NCBI GenBank assembly: GCA_036555515.1
Contig: DATBLC010000417.1
Span: 1-64,000, forward strand
From: DATACQ01 sp036555515
GTDB lineage: Bacteria; Desulfobacterota; Binatia; UBA9968
Length of the DNA: 64,000 nt
Direction of reading: 5' to 3'
The notes under the pieces were generated by a model that was not told where the DNA came from, did not search any database, and was given only the letters and a program-made list of their open reading frames with translations. Both the position numbers and the translations under genes were made by a program. Shown in pieces: positions 15,443-24,049 of the stretch. The number at the start of each line of letters is the position of its first letter. Positions within the stretch are counted from its first letter, which is position 1.

Positions 15443-15740
15443 ACCATCCTCCCATTTTTTTTCGACTAACTATTTCACGCTCGATGCCAATAGAAAGGGG
15501 AGGCAGCCGATGTCACGTGCTGCTAAAACTGGCCGGACCTTTCAGCGCCAATACTTTGCGTCTCCGTTGCTTGTCCCATGTAGTTTTCGGTCACGGCGAA
15601 AGCCAGGAACCGGTTGGGGCACGAACATACTGGATATGGGATGCCAAAAGCAAGGACTTTTTTGTCGCGATTAATTGACAGCCCACCCTTGTGATGGAAC
15701 AATCTCCTCGCTTGGCAGGCGTGTGCCTAAGGAGACTGGA

Positions 15741-16379
15741 ATGGCTGTTTTGAAGAGTCAGGTCGTGCCGAAGAATTCCGGGGCGGCCTTTGAGGTGCAA
15801 CAAGGTCAAAGGCTGCGGATCGCGGGCAAGAGCATCGTCGATTTCGTGGCCTTTAACCTGCACGATTTAACCGAGCGCTTCGATCAGGCGCGGACGAAGA
15901 CCAATCAAATCAAAATTTTTATCAGCACCGGCGATATTCTGTACTCCAAGCGAAACAATCCGATGCTCACCATCGTCGAGGATACGTTCACGGAAGGGCG
16001 GCACGATTTGCAGAAGGGTATGTGCAGCCGCAAGCGCTTCGAGATGGTAGCCGAAGGGAGGTCGAAGCGGATTTTTGCCGAAGGCGTCGATATCAATCCA
16101 AAAAAAGCCGAAGAGACTCCCGATCACGGTTGCTGGGAGAATCTAAGCCAGGCCGTCAAGCCGTGGGCCATCGCGCCGGACGATGTGCCGAGCCCCTTCA
16201 ATATTTTTCAGTGTATGCGCATCGATTCGGAAACCGGGGTCATGTACGACACCATGATCCGTCCCAAACACGAAGCGCATGTCGATTTTCGCGCCGAGAT
16301 GGATTGTCTCATCGCGGTAAGCGCTTGCCCGGAGTCGGGAAGGGGGCAGGCCATCCGGGTGGCGATATATGATGAGTGA
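15741..16379 (+). CDS. DUF1989 / urea carboxylase-associated family protein (copy 1)
   Basis: A 212-residue protein from ATG 15741 with AAGGAGACTGGA directly upstream; earlier in-frame starts lack a ribosome site. The DUF1989 pattern is present: VVPKNSGAAFEVQQGQRLRI, DFVAFNLHDLTERFDQARTK, the MCSRKRFEM cysteine segment, DHGCWENLSQAV and a C-terminal VDFRAEMDCLIAVSACPES. Family members are linked with urea or guanidine carboxylase systems, or act as unassigned hydrolases. No carboxylase gene is near. A paralogue lies at 22230. The gene ends one base from the convergent Ldh-type gene. Confidence 0.8.
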   Translation: MAVLKSQVVPKNSGAAFEVQQGQRLRIAGKSIVDFVAFNLHDLTERFDQARTKTNQIKIFISTGDILYSKRNNPMLTIVEDTFTEGRHDLQKGMCSRKRFEMVAEGRSKRIFAEGVDINPKKAEETPDHGCWENLSQAVKPWAIAPDDVPSPFNIFQCMRIDSETGVMYDTMIRPKHEAHVDFRAEMDCLIAVSACPESGRGQAIRVAIYDE

Positions 16380-17429
16380 TTAAAGAGGGTTCGGCGGTTC
16401 AACTCTGAGTTCGCCTGCAAGCTTTACCAACTGCGACCAGGTCCCGGCATCGACTGCTACGCCTTCTTTTAGTTGCCGCTCTTGGTTTCTTCGCCCCTGC
16501 TCGCCGGGCAGGAGGATTTCGTTGAAGCCCGGTGCGCTCTTGCGTGACTTGACGAACGAGACCAGTTCCTCGACTTTCGCGGTAAAGTCGTCAAGCGGCT
16601 GAAACTCGTCCACGGCGATGGCTTGAAGGAATACGCCGTTGACGCCGTGGCCGCCTTTTTCCCACCACTCCCGGCTCAGGCCGTTGCCGCTCAGCGCTCC
16701 GCCCAATAGCTCGGTGACCAACGCGACACCGGACCCTTTGTAGCCGCCGAATGGCAGAAAGACGCCGCGCGGCGGACCGCGGAAGGCGTTGAAATCGGTG
16801 GTGGGTTGGCCATGACCGTCAAGCAGGACATCTCCGGGAATCGCTTCGCTGCGCGCGATGCGTTTTTGAATCTCGCCCATGCTCATGGCCGAAGTGGCGA
16901 AATCGAGAATGATATGACGCCCATTTCTTCCTGGTATTCCGAAGGACATCGGATTCGTACCGGTCATGCGTTCCATCCCGCCGTAAAAAGTCGTCGTGCC
17001 CGATCCGACGCTGACGGCGCCCATGGCGATCAGGCCTTCATCTGCGGCCATCTCCATGTAATCGGCCAGCCGTCCGGTATGGCTCGCGCGCCGCAGTGTT
17101 ACTATGCCGACGCCGTGTTTCTTGGCCTTTTCGATAGCGAGAGTCATTCCGGCATGAGCGACGACCTGACCGATGTAGTGATTGCCATCGATCACGGCTG
17201 AGATTTTGCGTTCGCGAAGAATTTTGGGTTTTTTCTCGAGCTTGATGGTTCCGTCTCGAATCCATCCCAAATAGGGTGGAACTCGCGTTACACCATGGCC
17301 TGGGTACCCGCGCAGGTCGGCTTTGACCAATAGCTTTGCAACCAGCGTAGCGTCATCCGGCGGCATGCCGCCCGCTACCAGTAATCGTGTGCTGAACGAA
17401 AGCAACGCTTCGTGATTGAGCCTGGGCAC
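16380..17429 (-). CDS. Ldh/MDH family NAD(P)-dependent oxidoreductase
   Basis: A 349-residue protein from ATG 17429. It has the malate/L-lactate dehydrogenase-2 fold: LLVKADLRGYPGHGVTRVPP with the SHG-like turn, RRASHTGRLADY containing the catalytic His, TGTNPMSFGIPG, ILDFATSAMSMGEI and PFGGYKGSGVALVTELL. Members oxidise 2-hydroxyacids such as lactate, malate, ureidoglycolate or sulfolactate. It starts 13 bases after the end of the upstream hydrolase gene on the same strand, so they are probably co-transcribed. Substrate is not predictable here. Confidence 0.88.
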   Translation of the reverse strand: MPRLNHEALLSFSTRLLVAGGMPPDDATLVAKLLVKADLRGYPGHGVTRVPPYLGWIRDGTIKLEKKPKILRERKISAVIDGNHYIGQVVAHAGMTLAIEKAKKHGVGIVTLRRASHTGRLADYMEMAADEGLIAMGAVSVGSGTTTFYGGMERMTGTNPMSFGIPGRNGRHIILDFATSAMSMGEIQKRIARSEAIPGDVLLDGHGQPTTDFNAFRGPPRGVFLPFGGYKGSGVALVTELLGGALSGNGLSREWWEKGGHGVNGVFLQAIAVDEFQPLDDFTAKVEELVSFVKSRKSAPGFNEILLPGEQGRRNQERQLKEGVAVDAGTWSQLVKLAGELRVEPPNPL

Positions 17430-17442
17430 GAAATTTTGCCTT

Positions 17443-18330
17443 CTACGGCTTCTTGACCGGGAAATAGCGCGCCAGCCAGTCGGCGACGATGCGCGTCAAT
17501 CGCTGGTTTTCTTCATTGAACGTGAAATGGTCCACGTCCGAGAGCAGATGAAGCTCCGCCGGTTGACGCGCGCGCTTGAACATCTCAATGGATTCATAGG
17601 TCGGCGTCACCGAATCGTTGGCGCTGTGAATGAGCAGCAACGGCCGCGGGGAAATATTGCCTACCTGGTCGTCGGCGCGGAAGTCGTTCATGCTCTGCGC
17701 GGTTTCGGCCGGGAATTCCATGATCGACCCGGCGCTCATATTGCGCCGCAAGTGCTCCGGGATCGGCACGATGTCGTAGCGTGGCACCATGAGCGACTTG
17801 CCGGTGCGCTCCCGGTGGCGTTTGCCCTCTTCGAGCATCTTGGTAAATCGCTCCCATGCTTCCGGAGTCGCGTGTTGACCGCGAAATTTTCGCTCGCCAT
17901 CGCCCCAACCGCCGCAGGAAATCACCGCGGCGACCCGCTGGTCGGCGCCGCCGGTAAAAACGGCGACGGCTGCGCCAAAGCTGCTCCCTACCAGCGCGAT
18001 GCGCTGTCCATCGACCTCCGGCCGCGTCGCGAGATAAGAGATCGCGTTGCGCGCGTCGGCCACCTGGTCGAGACAGATGATGCGCCCATGCTCGCCTTCG
18101 CTCGCGCCGCAGCCTCTAAAATCGATGCGCATCGTGACGTAGCCCCACTCACCGAATTGTTTCGCCACCACCGTTTGGCCGTGGCCGTCCTTGTTGCCGC
18201 CGAAGCCGTGCAGCACCACAAACGCCGGGCGCCGATCGCCGGGGCGCAAATCGTCCGGTGCGCGGACGATGGCGGAAAGTTTAAGACCGTCGGATTGAAA
18301 GGTGACTTTTTCTTCCATGCTTGTGCTCAC
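17443..18330 (-). CDS. Alpha/beta hydrolase (acyl-peptidase/DLH-like)
   Basis: A 295-residue protein from about 18330 (MSTSMEEKVTFQ). The alpha/beta hydrolase core is clear: VVLHGFGGNKDGHG oxyanion segment, MRIDFRGCGASEGEHG, the nucleophile elbow GSSFG, an aspartate in HSANDSVTP and a His in SDVDHFTFN. No signal peptide, so cytoplasmic. It sits between the Ldh-type and DUF3891 genes on the same strand. Substrate unknown; an ester or lactone is likely. Confidence 0.85.
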   Translation of the reverse strand: MSTSMEEKVTFQSDGLKLSAIVRAPDDLRPGDRRPAFVVLHGFGGNKDGHGQTVVAKQFGEWGYVTMRIDFRGCGASEGEHGRIICLDQVADARNAISYLATRPEVDGQRIALVGSSFGAAVAVFTGGADQRVAAVISCGGWGDGERKFRGQHATPEAWERFTKMLEEGKRHRERTGKSLMVPRYDIVPIPEHLRRNMSAGSIMEFPAETAQSMNDFRADDQVGNISPRPLLLIHSANDSVTPTYESIEMFKRARQPAELHLLSDVDHFTFNEENQRLTRIVADWLARYFPVKKP

Positions 18331-18395
18331 TTACTCTTGATAAGCTCGACCGTCGGATTGATAGTCCCCGTCGCTCGGTGCAACTTCTGCGTTGC

Positions 18396-19217
18396 TCACC
18401 GGCTCATTTCAAAGGTCAGCAGTTGCCGCGGCGCCTTTTGATAAGCTTCGAGGCCGGCACTTTCGCTTTTGCCGTCTTCCAGGGTCATGATACGCGCGCG
18501 CACGGAGATTTTCAGCGGCGAAATGTCAAAAGGATAGGGGTCGAAGCGCACGGAGTTCGCCCCGTTGGGTAGCACGCGCAGTTCCACGGTCTTGTCACTG
18601 TCGTAGGAGACGCGCACCGGAGCGATCTTATATTCCTTGAATTGGTCTTCCGCGGCGTAACCGTCGCAGCAAAAATAAAGCGACAGCAAGTCGAAAATTT
18701 GCAGCGCCCGGTAGTTATACTCGAGCTCATTGACGAAGCCCTCGCGTTGGGCGGCGAGTTCTTGTTTGAATTGTTCCTGCTTTCGTTCCAAATCTTTTTT
18801 CACCGCTTGGACCTCAGCGCTCCGCTCACGCGACCGCATGGATGGTTCCGTAAACACGTTGTAACGGTTTTGCCAAAGGCCGGTACGATGCATGGAAACC
18901 AGAAGCCCGGCGTAAGGATCATGGGAGCGAACCCAATCGACGTTCTTGGCATAGGCCGCAAGCTCCACGGCTTCGAACGAAGGAACCTCTTCGCGATGCG
19001 CGTAGGGTCGCCCTTTGGCGGCGTTGATCGGCGGATTGCCTTCGAACTCCCGGTATCCGCTGTCATGAAAAGTCGTGGCAAAAATCATGGTTTTATAGGG
19101 CCTGAGTTGTGAGAAGCGTTCGTTACCCCAGTGCGCCGCGAACTGCGCCGCCAACTCCGCATGGTCTTCCTGGGTACTGACGTAGCAGCGCCCGTTTTTC
19201 AGTTCACGTATCACCAT
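18396..19217 (-). CDS. DUF3891 family protein
   Basis: A 273-residue protein from ATG 19217, chosen because AAGGAGGGACGAC precedes it; the longer frame to 19295 lacks such a site. Features of DUF3891 are visible: CYVSTQEDHAELAAQFAAHW with a conserved His, ATTFHDSGYREFEGNP, a central LLVSMHRTGLW, and a strand-rich C-terminus (VRFDPYPFDISPLKISVRAR). The histidine/aspartate pattern (HD-like) hints at a metal-dependent hydrolase fold, but I know of no assigned function. Confidence 0.75.
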   Translation of the reverse strand: MVIRELKNGRCYVSTQEDHAELAAQFAAHWGNERFSQLRPYKTMIFATTFHDSGYREFEGNPPINAAKGRPYAHREEVPSFEAVELAAYAKNVDWVRSHDPYAGLLVSMHRTGLWQNRYNVFTEPSMRSRERSAEVQAVKKDLERKQEQFKQELAAQREGFVNELEYNYRALQIFDLLSLYFCCDGYAAEDQFKEYKIAPVRVSYDSDKTVELRVLPNGANSVRFDPYPFDISPLKISVRARIMTLEDGKSESAGLEAYQKAPRQLLTFEMSR

Positions 19218-19352
19218 TGTCGTCCCTCCTTTGATTTGAAGCCAACTGCTTTGAACTCGCCGTGCTCGTTGGTCGTGTTCGTGTTTGTACAGCAAGGATA
19301 ACCGAAACTCATAACAAACCTTGAACTTTGAACCTTAAACTCGGAACTATGC

Positions 19353-20576
19353 TTAACCCCAGGGTCCCAAAAAAGGTTCGCCAAGGTAAACATTGCCGTC
19401 GCCGTCCAGGCTCTCCGGCCAATCGCTCAATTTCAGCGGTCTGCGCAGGGCCTTAGGTTTTGGCTTGCCGTCCCAGCCAATCTGTTCCATGGCGCAATAG
19501 AGCTGTATCATGTGGCCGTCGGGATCGATCACATGGGCGGCGTAATCGATACCCGGATGGAGCTCCGTTGGAATGTCATCCCTGACTCTTATGCCACGCT
19601 CCTTTAAGAATCTCACAGCGTCGTTGAGCTGGCGGAAGTTCGCGAGCTGGAGGCCCAGAGACGCGCTCTTGGTATGCGCGCTAAAACCCAAGACCTGGCG
19701 CAGGGCGATGGGAAAAAGCGCCAGTGAGTGATGTTCCGTGTTGCAGCGCAGAAACAGGCAGCGATGGCCCTTCCAGACGACTTCTTCGGTCAACGTGAAT
19801 CCGAGTTTATAGCGGTAGAACGCTTCGGAATTCGCAAGATCATCCACGAAAAGACCCACCGGACCGAGGCGCACGATCTTGAACGGTCGGGGCAGTAGAA
19901 TCCCATCGACATCGTAGTTCGCAGGGAGATCATCCACATGGCGGAAGCCGCTGATGGGATCGATGCCCTTGGCTTGGGCCTGTTGGACCTCGTCAAATTC
20001 GCAAATCTGCGGTAACTCGGGGGCCTTGTCGAAGCCGCGATCGTACATCGCGCGCGGCTTGCTGTGACCGTTCCAACCGATCTGCTCGATGCCGTAGTAA
20101 AGTTCGTTGCTATTGCCATCGGGATCCAAAAGGTAGGTATGCCAGTTGGAGCCGGGCATGTCGCGCCCCGTGCGCTGTAGTCGGACGCCTTGGCTGGTAA
20201 ACCACGCGATGGCGTTGCTCACTTCGCGGAGGCTGCCCACTTGCCAGGTGATTTGATTGATGGTGACACCCGGTTTTTCGCTCCGCCCCAGAGCATCGCG
20301 CACGCGCTTGGGAAAGAGGACCATCGAATGATGATCGGTGCCGTAACGGGTGAAATAGCCGTTGGGGTCGCCCAGTGCCGCGACCTGTTCCGCGCTCTCA
20401 GCGCGTTTTGAGAAATCAATCACGTCGGAGACGCGAAAGCCAAGCAAATCTATGTAAAACCGCGCGCCGTCTTTCATATTGGCGAGATTGTAACCGAAGT
20501 GACCCAGACGGCGAATCTTGAACGGCTGTTCGAGTAATACGCCGCCGACATTGAACTTTTCGTTCGACGCTGTCAT
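19353..20576 (-). CDS. Two-domain VOC-family (extradiol-type) dioxygenase
   Basis: A 407-residue protein from ATG 20576. Both halves have the VOC module with its metal ligands: RRLGHFGYN and DHHSMVLFP, then NSNELYYG in the first; RLGPVGLFV and EHHSLALFP, then GHMIQLYC in the second. In the second half the first ligand position is Gly/Val rather than His, so only one domain may bind metal fully. A conserved EQIGW(N/D)G tail follows each domain. The closest kin are extradiol ring-cleavage enzymes such as catechol or biphenyl-diol dioxygenases. Confidence 0.82.
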   Translation of the reverse strand: MTASNEKFNVGGVLLEQPFKIRRLGHFGYNLANMKDGARFYIDLLGFRVSDVIDFSKRAESAEQVAALGDPNGYFTRYGTDHHSMVLFPKRVRDALGRSEKPGVTINQITWQVGSLREVSNAIAWFTSQGVRLQRTGRDMPGSNWHTYLLDPDGNSNELYYGIEQIGWNGHSKPRAMYDRGFDKAPELPQICEFDEVQQAQAKGIDPISGFRHVDDLPANYDVDGILLPRPFKIVRLGPVGLFVDDLANSEAFYRYKLGFTLTEEVVWKGHRCLFLRCNTEHHSLALFPIALRQVLGFSAHTKSASLGLQLANFRQLNDAVRFLKERGIRVRDDIPTELHPGIDYAAHVIDPDGHMIQLYCAMEQIGWDGKPKPKALRRPLKLSDWPESLDGDGNVYLGEPFLGPWG

Positions 20577-20735
20577 TACCCCCCTCGCGAAACCACGGAC
20601 ACTCTATACAATCTTTTTGCTGCGCCAACAACTTCAAACGAGAATTCGACTTGCGCGCCGGGGCGGGCTGGAATAAGAATAGGAAGGTAAACTGCGGAAT
20701 TTGGCCCCAACCGTTCAGGACCGAGGAGGATCACA

Positions 20736-21590
20736 ATGGCAATTCAAGAACACCATAGTCAGGGAAAAATTTTCTGGCCGGGCGATGCTCGGATAGCGGT
20801 TCTGTTGAGCTTCGACTTTCAGGGTGGCGAAGATGTCAGGCCTGATAAGAACGGAAAAATGAACCATGAAGAATATACGCAGGCGGAATATGGCCCCCGC
20901 ACCGGCATTTATCGAATACTTCGGATCCTTGCGGCCAACGAAGTGAAAGCGACGTTTTTAACTTGCGGCGGCATCGCCGAGCGCTATCCTGAAGCGGTGG
21001 CTGCCATCATCGCCCAGGGACATGAGGTGGCCGGACATGGCTATCACCATGAAGTGGCGCGGGATCTCAGCAAAGACGAAGAGCGCGACGTGATAAAGCG
21101 GACGACAGAGATGCTTCTCACCCGCGCCCAAAAGCGGCCGGTGGGCTGGCGCTCCTGCACCCAGAGCCCCAATAGTCTGGAGCTGCTCATGGAGCAGGGC
21201 TATCTCTGGAACAGCAACTCTTTTTCTTACGATTTGCCGTTTGTATGGCAAAACGGCAAGAAAAGACTGGTGGAGTTGCCGCGCCAGCCTTTTGGCGACG
21301 GCCGGACTTATGGCCACCGGGACTCGGGTAATCCTGACGATACTCTGACAATCTGGAAGGGAATGTTCGACCAATTTTATGAGGAATCCGGCTTGGCGCC
21401 GACGTTTTGTCCGTTTCAGTTTCACCCCTATATTTCGAGCAGGCCGGGCCGGGCAAAAACGCTCACCGGAATTATCCAGTACATGAAGTCACACAAGGGC
21501 GTGTGGTTCGCCACCGGCAGCGAGGTGGCCCACTGGTGGCTCGAGAAAGGCTTCTCGGCGGAAGCCGCACGGGCCGTCAAAGTCGCCTGA
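20736..21590 (+). CDS. Polysaccharide deacetylase (NodB-homology) family
   Basis: A 284-residue protein from ATG 20736 with GAGGAGGATCACA upstream. NodB motifs are present: SFDFQGGED with the catalytic/metal aspartates, GIYRILRILAANEVKATFL, GHEVAGHGYHHE with the metal histidines, RPVGWRSCTQSPN, and HPYISSRPGR near the end. There is no signal peptide. Cytoplasmic members of this branch include PuuE-type allantoinases and other amide hydrolases rather than cell-wall enzymes, which would fit the DUF1989 and amidohydrolase genes nearby, but this is inference. Confidence 0.85.
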   Translation: MAIQEHHSQGKIFWPGDARIAVLLSFDFQGGEDVRPDKNGKMNHEEYTQAEYGPRTGIYRILRILAANEVKATFLTCGGIAERYPEAVAAIIAQGHEVAGHGYHHEVARDLSKDEERDVIKRTTEMLLTRAQKRPVGWRSCTQSPNSLELLMEQGYLWNSNSFSYDLPFVWQNGKKRLVELPRQPFGDGRTYGHRDSGNPDDTLTIWKGMFDQFYEESGLAPTFCPFQFHPYISSRPGRAKTLTGIIQYMKSHKGVWFATGSEVAHWWLEKGFSAEAARAVKVA

Positions 21591-21596
21591 GAGATG

Positions 21597-21625
21597 GTAG
21601 GGGCGCAGGCATGCTGCGCCCCTAC
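21597..21625. terminator. Perfect 12 bp palindrome between convergent genes
   Basis: GTAGGGGCGCAG, five-base loop GCATG, then CTGCGCCCCTAC. It lies just after the deacetylase stop and just before the end of the next, convergent gene. No T-run follows on either side, so it may be a REP-like palindrome or a rho-independent-like hairpin acting on both strands. Confidence 0.55.
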
Positions 21626-22164
21626 ATTCTACCTCTAAACCAAAAGCGTATTTTTTTTCGAACCCCTCGCCCCAACCGTTTCTTGGTCTCGAACCAGATG
21701 CGGAGCAGCCAGTTACGGGCCGACCAAGCCAATGGCGTCGAGGTCGTGATCCATTGGTGATTGTGTTCAAATTCAGCCTTGAACTTGCGGATTTGCAATG
21801 TCTTGCCGAATTTTCTCTTGAAAATAGCTTTGACGCTGACGGCGTTTTGCGATTCGGTGAAGACGGTGATCGTTTCGACCGGCAATAACTCGCGCAGCCG
21901 CGAGATTTTTTGCGCCAGGCTTACTTCGTTGGCCGCGCTTACGGCTAGAATGTTGCCGGCAAATTCAGAATCTTGCAGTGTTGCCGCGATCATCTTTTTG
22001 CGCAGCGCGACCTCGCCGCCGTCATCACCGTCGTAGCCCGCCACGACCAGGTAGGTCTTGTGCTTGGAGGTGTGCATCGACTTCTGCCACCAGTCCAAGG
22101 CCTTCTCCAAACAGATGCGCGACGCCTGGGACAGTTTTTCTGGGCCCAGCGAGCCGTAGGGCAT
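21622..22164 (-). CDS. Conserved hypothetical, possible DUF218/YdcF-like
   Basis: A 180-residue frame from ATG 22164. Upstream in frame the peptide IPIVIVA would complete a first beta-strand, and an AAGGAGAG site lies nine bases before an ATT at 22185, so the true start may be that ATT. Features are a helix CLEKALDWWQKS, a strand KTYLVVAGYDGDDGGEVALR, a QKISRLRELLPVETITVFTE segment with SQNAVSVKAIF, and a very basic C-terminal tail. The order recalls DUF218 (SanA/YdcF) proteins. Third in a run with DUF1989 and an ABC binding protein. Confidence 0.55.
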   Translation of the reverse strand: MPYGSLGPEKLSQASRICLEKALDWWQKSMHTSKHKTYLVVAGYDGDDGGEVALRKKMIAATLQDSEFAGNILAVSAANEVSLAQKISRLRELLPVETITVFTESQNAVSVKAIFKRKFGKTLQIRKFKAEFEHNHQWITTSTPLAWSARNWLLRIWFETKKRLGRGVRKKIRFWFRGRM

Positions 22165-22229
22165 CGCTACTATTACGATGGGAATATGCCCGCTCTCCTT
22201 TGCCGCTGAACGTCAAGGCGGGGCAGGTC

Positions 22230-22853
22230 TCACGGTTCGTAAATCAGCACGTCCACCGGCTTGCCGCCGACCGGGAGGTCAGGGCAAGCGCTGAGCGCTA
22301 CGAGCAGATCCATCTCTGCGCGCAGATCCATGTAGTTCCCTTCCTTGGGGCGCACTTGGGTGTGTTCCATTTTTCCGCTGGCGCCGTCGATTTTCATATG
22401 CTGGTTCAAGTTGAACGGACTCGGTATATCTTCCGGCACGATACCGTAGGAGACCACTGCCTTGGAAAGGTTTTCGTAGCAGCCGTGATCGGGAATCTCG
22501 TCGATCTGTCTTGGGTAATATTCGCCCAGACGGTTTTCCTGCTGGGCGAGTTTGAAGCGGTAGCCGCTGCACATGCCTTTTTGCAGATCATGGGTCCCGG
22601 CCGTGAAGCCGTCGTACAGAATCGTCATCATATGCTGGTTATTGCGTCCCATGAGCTTGTCTCCGGCGCTGAGAAATAGCTTCATGTTATAGACCTTGGT
22701 GCGCGCCTGGTCGAAGCGCTCGCGCAGGTTTTGCAGCCGGAAAAACACAAAATCCACCGTTGTTGTCGCGATGATGCGGATCACCTGGCCCTGTTTCATT
22801 TCCGCCGACCAGCCGGTGTTATGAGGCAGGTGAGCTTCGAGAATTTTCTTCAT
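22230..22853 (-). CDS. DUF1989 / urea carboxylase-associated family protein (copy 2)
   Basis: A 207-residue protein from ATG 22853. It shares the plan of the gene at 15741: VIRIIATTTVDFVFFRLQNL, ERFDQARTKVYNMKLFLSAGD, MCSGYRFKL, DHGCYENLSKAVVSYG, DIPSPFNLNQHMKI and DLRAEMDLLVALSACPDLP. The two copies are clearly homologous but diverged, so not a recent duplication. It lies 33 bases after an ABC-type binding protein gene, hinting that the ligand bound is related to its substrate. Confidence 0.82.
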   Translation of the reverse strand: MKKILEAHLPHNTGWSAEMKQGQVIRIIATTTVDFVFFRLQNLRERFDQARTKVYNMKLFLSAGDKLMGRNNQHMMTILYDGFTAGTHDLQKGMCSGYRFKLAQQENRLGEYYPRQIDEIPDHGCYENLSKAVVSYGIVPEDIPSPFNLNQHMKIDGASGKMEHTQVRPKEGNYMDLRAEMDLLVALSACPDLPVGGKPVDVLIYEP

Positions 22854-22886
22854 AGCGTTTTCTCCTCGGTAATAGAGAACGGCGCA

Positions 22887-23909
22887 TCACCGCCCCTTGT
22901 AAAGAGCATCGACGAATCCGCTCGCGACCAGTTCTCGAATAAAGCGGGACTCGGCGAAGCGCTGCGGTATCGTACCGGCCGGTAAGGGCCGCGTCGCGCT
23001 GATTTCCTCGAGTATGGTTTGGATTCCCGCCGGCGTCGCCTCCGGGGCGCGCTTAAAATATTTCGTCGCATAGATCTCGTAGATCTTTTCCGCCGCCGGC
23101 GTAGTTTTTTGCTTGGTGTATTTTTCCAGGGTCGCGAGCGCCGCCGCTTTGTCGGTCTTAAACCGATGGATGCCTTCGACGTAGGCCTTCAGAAAGCGGG
23201 CAACGAGATCGGGTTGGCTCTTGAGAAAAGACTGGCGCGCCGCGAATGGGCCGAACGGGTAGACGAGCCCCGAGGCCGAAACATCGGCCAATCTCACGTA
23301 GCCGCCGGCTTCGGCGTTGAGCGTTTCCGGCCCGGTAGATAGAACGCCGCTCTGCACAGATCCGCCTTTCAGCGCCGCGAATATTTGCGGGCCGGAACCG
23401 GCCTGGAAGATCGCCACCTCTTTATCCGGCCGCAAATTCCATTTCTTGAGCAGGTACCGCGCGATGAAATCGGTAGTCGCGCCGATGCGGCTCACACCGA
23501 GCTTTGTGCCCTTGAGTCCTTCGGGCGTCTTGATGCTTGGAATGGACCAGAGCTCGAACGGCAACGAGTCGATGCTGGCGCCGAGCAGCACGACGTCGGA
23601 ACCGGATAAATTGGCCGAAACGGTGGCGCCGCCGGCGGTAAACGAAACGGCAACATCACCGGCAATCAACGCCTGCAACGAAGGCGGCCCGCCGGCGATG
23701 TAGACGAACTCCGGATCGATCGCGTATTTCTTGAATAACCCGGCTTCTTTGGTAAGCCAGAGCGGTCCATAGACAACGGCAATGGAGGTGTACGCAATGC
23801 GCAGCGGCTCCGCTCCCGCCAGAGCGGCCCACAGATGCATTACGCCGAAAATGCAGGCCAACGAGGCCTGAATCGGCCCAATGAATCTTAAGAGGGAATG
23901 TTTTGGCAT
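22887..23909 (-). CDS. ABC transporter substrate-binding protein, SsuA/NMT1 type
   Basis: A 340-residue protein from ATG 23909 with a signal-like N-terminus (about residues 8-33, ending LAGAE). The NMT1/SsuA fold is evident: LRIAYTSIAVVYGPLWLTKEAGLFKKY, GGPPSLQALIAGDVAVSF, LKGTKLGVSRIGATTDF and the FLKAYVEGIHRFKTDKAAAL helix. Such proteins capture sulfonates, nitrate, thiamine precursors or aromatic acids in the periplasm. No permease or ATPase gene is adjacent, which is common for this group in these lineages. It probably shares a transcript with the DUF1989 gene. Confidence 0.85.
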   Translation of the reverse strand: MPKHSLLRFIGPIQASLACIFGVMHLWAALAGAEPLRIAYTSIAVVYGPLWLTKEAGLFKKYAIDPEFVYIAGGPPSLQALIAGDVAVSFTAGGATVSANLSGSDVVLLGASIDSLPFELWSIPSIKTPEGLKGTKLGVSRIGATTDFIARYLLKKWNLRPDKEVAIFQAGSGPQIFAALKGGSVQSGVLSTGPETLNAEAGGYVRLADVSASGLVYPFGPFAARQSFLKSQPDLVARFLKAYVEGIHRFKTDKAAALATLEKYTKQKTTPAAEKIYEIYATKYFKRAPEATPAGIQTILEEISATRPLPAGTIPQRFAESRFIRELVASGFVDALYKGR

Positions 23910-24049
23910 TTTGCTCCCAACGCGAAGATCTTTTTTGTAGGCATTGTCTAAGTTAAATCCAATCTCCTGTCAAGCAAATGTCCGCTTGCAGATCGCCGAG
24001 CCGCTTCAATTTGATTCTAAGTGAGGGCGACCGGCTTCCAACGTGGTTA

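Noticed and set aside
15484..15740. Possible 54-residue gene from ATG 15509 with GGGGAGG upstream
   Set aside because: Composition is not protein-like, two overlapping frames compete, and no domain is seen; left as spacer.
17416..18441. A 341-residue plus-strand open frame opposite the hydrolase at 17443
   Set aside because: It is antisense to a gene with a full catalytic triad and has no ribosome site or recognisable domain.
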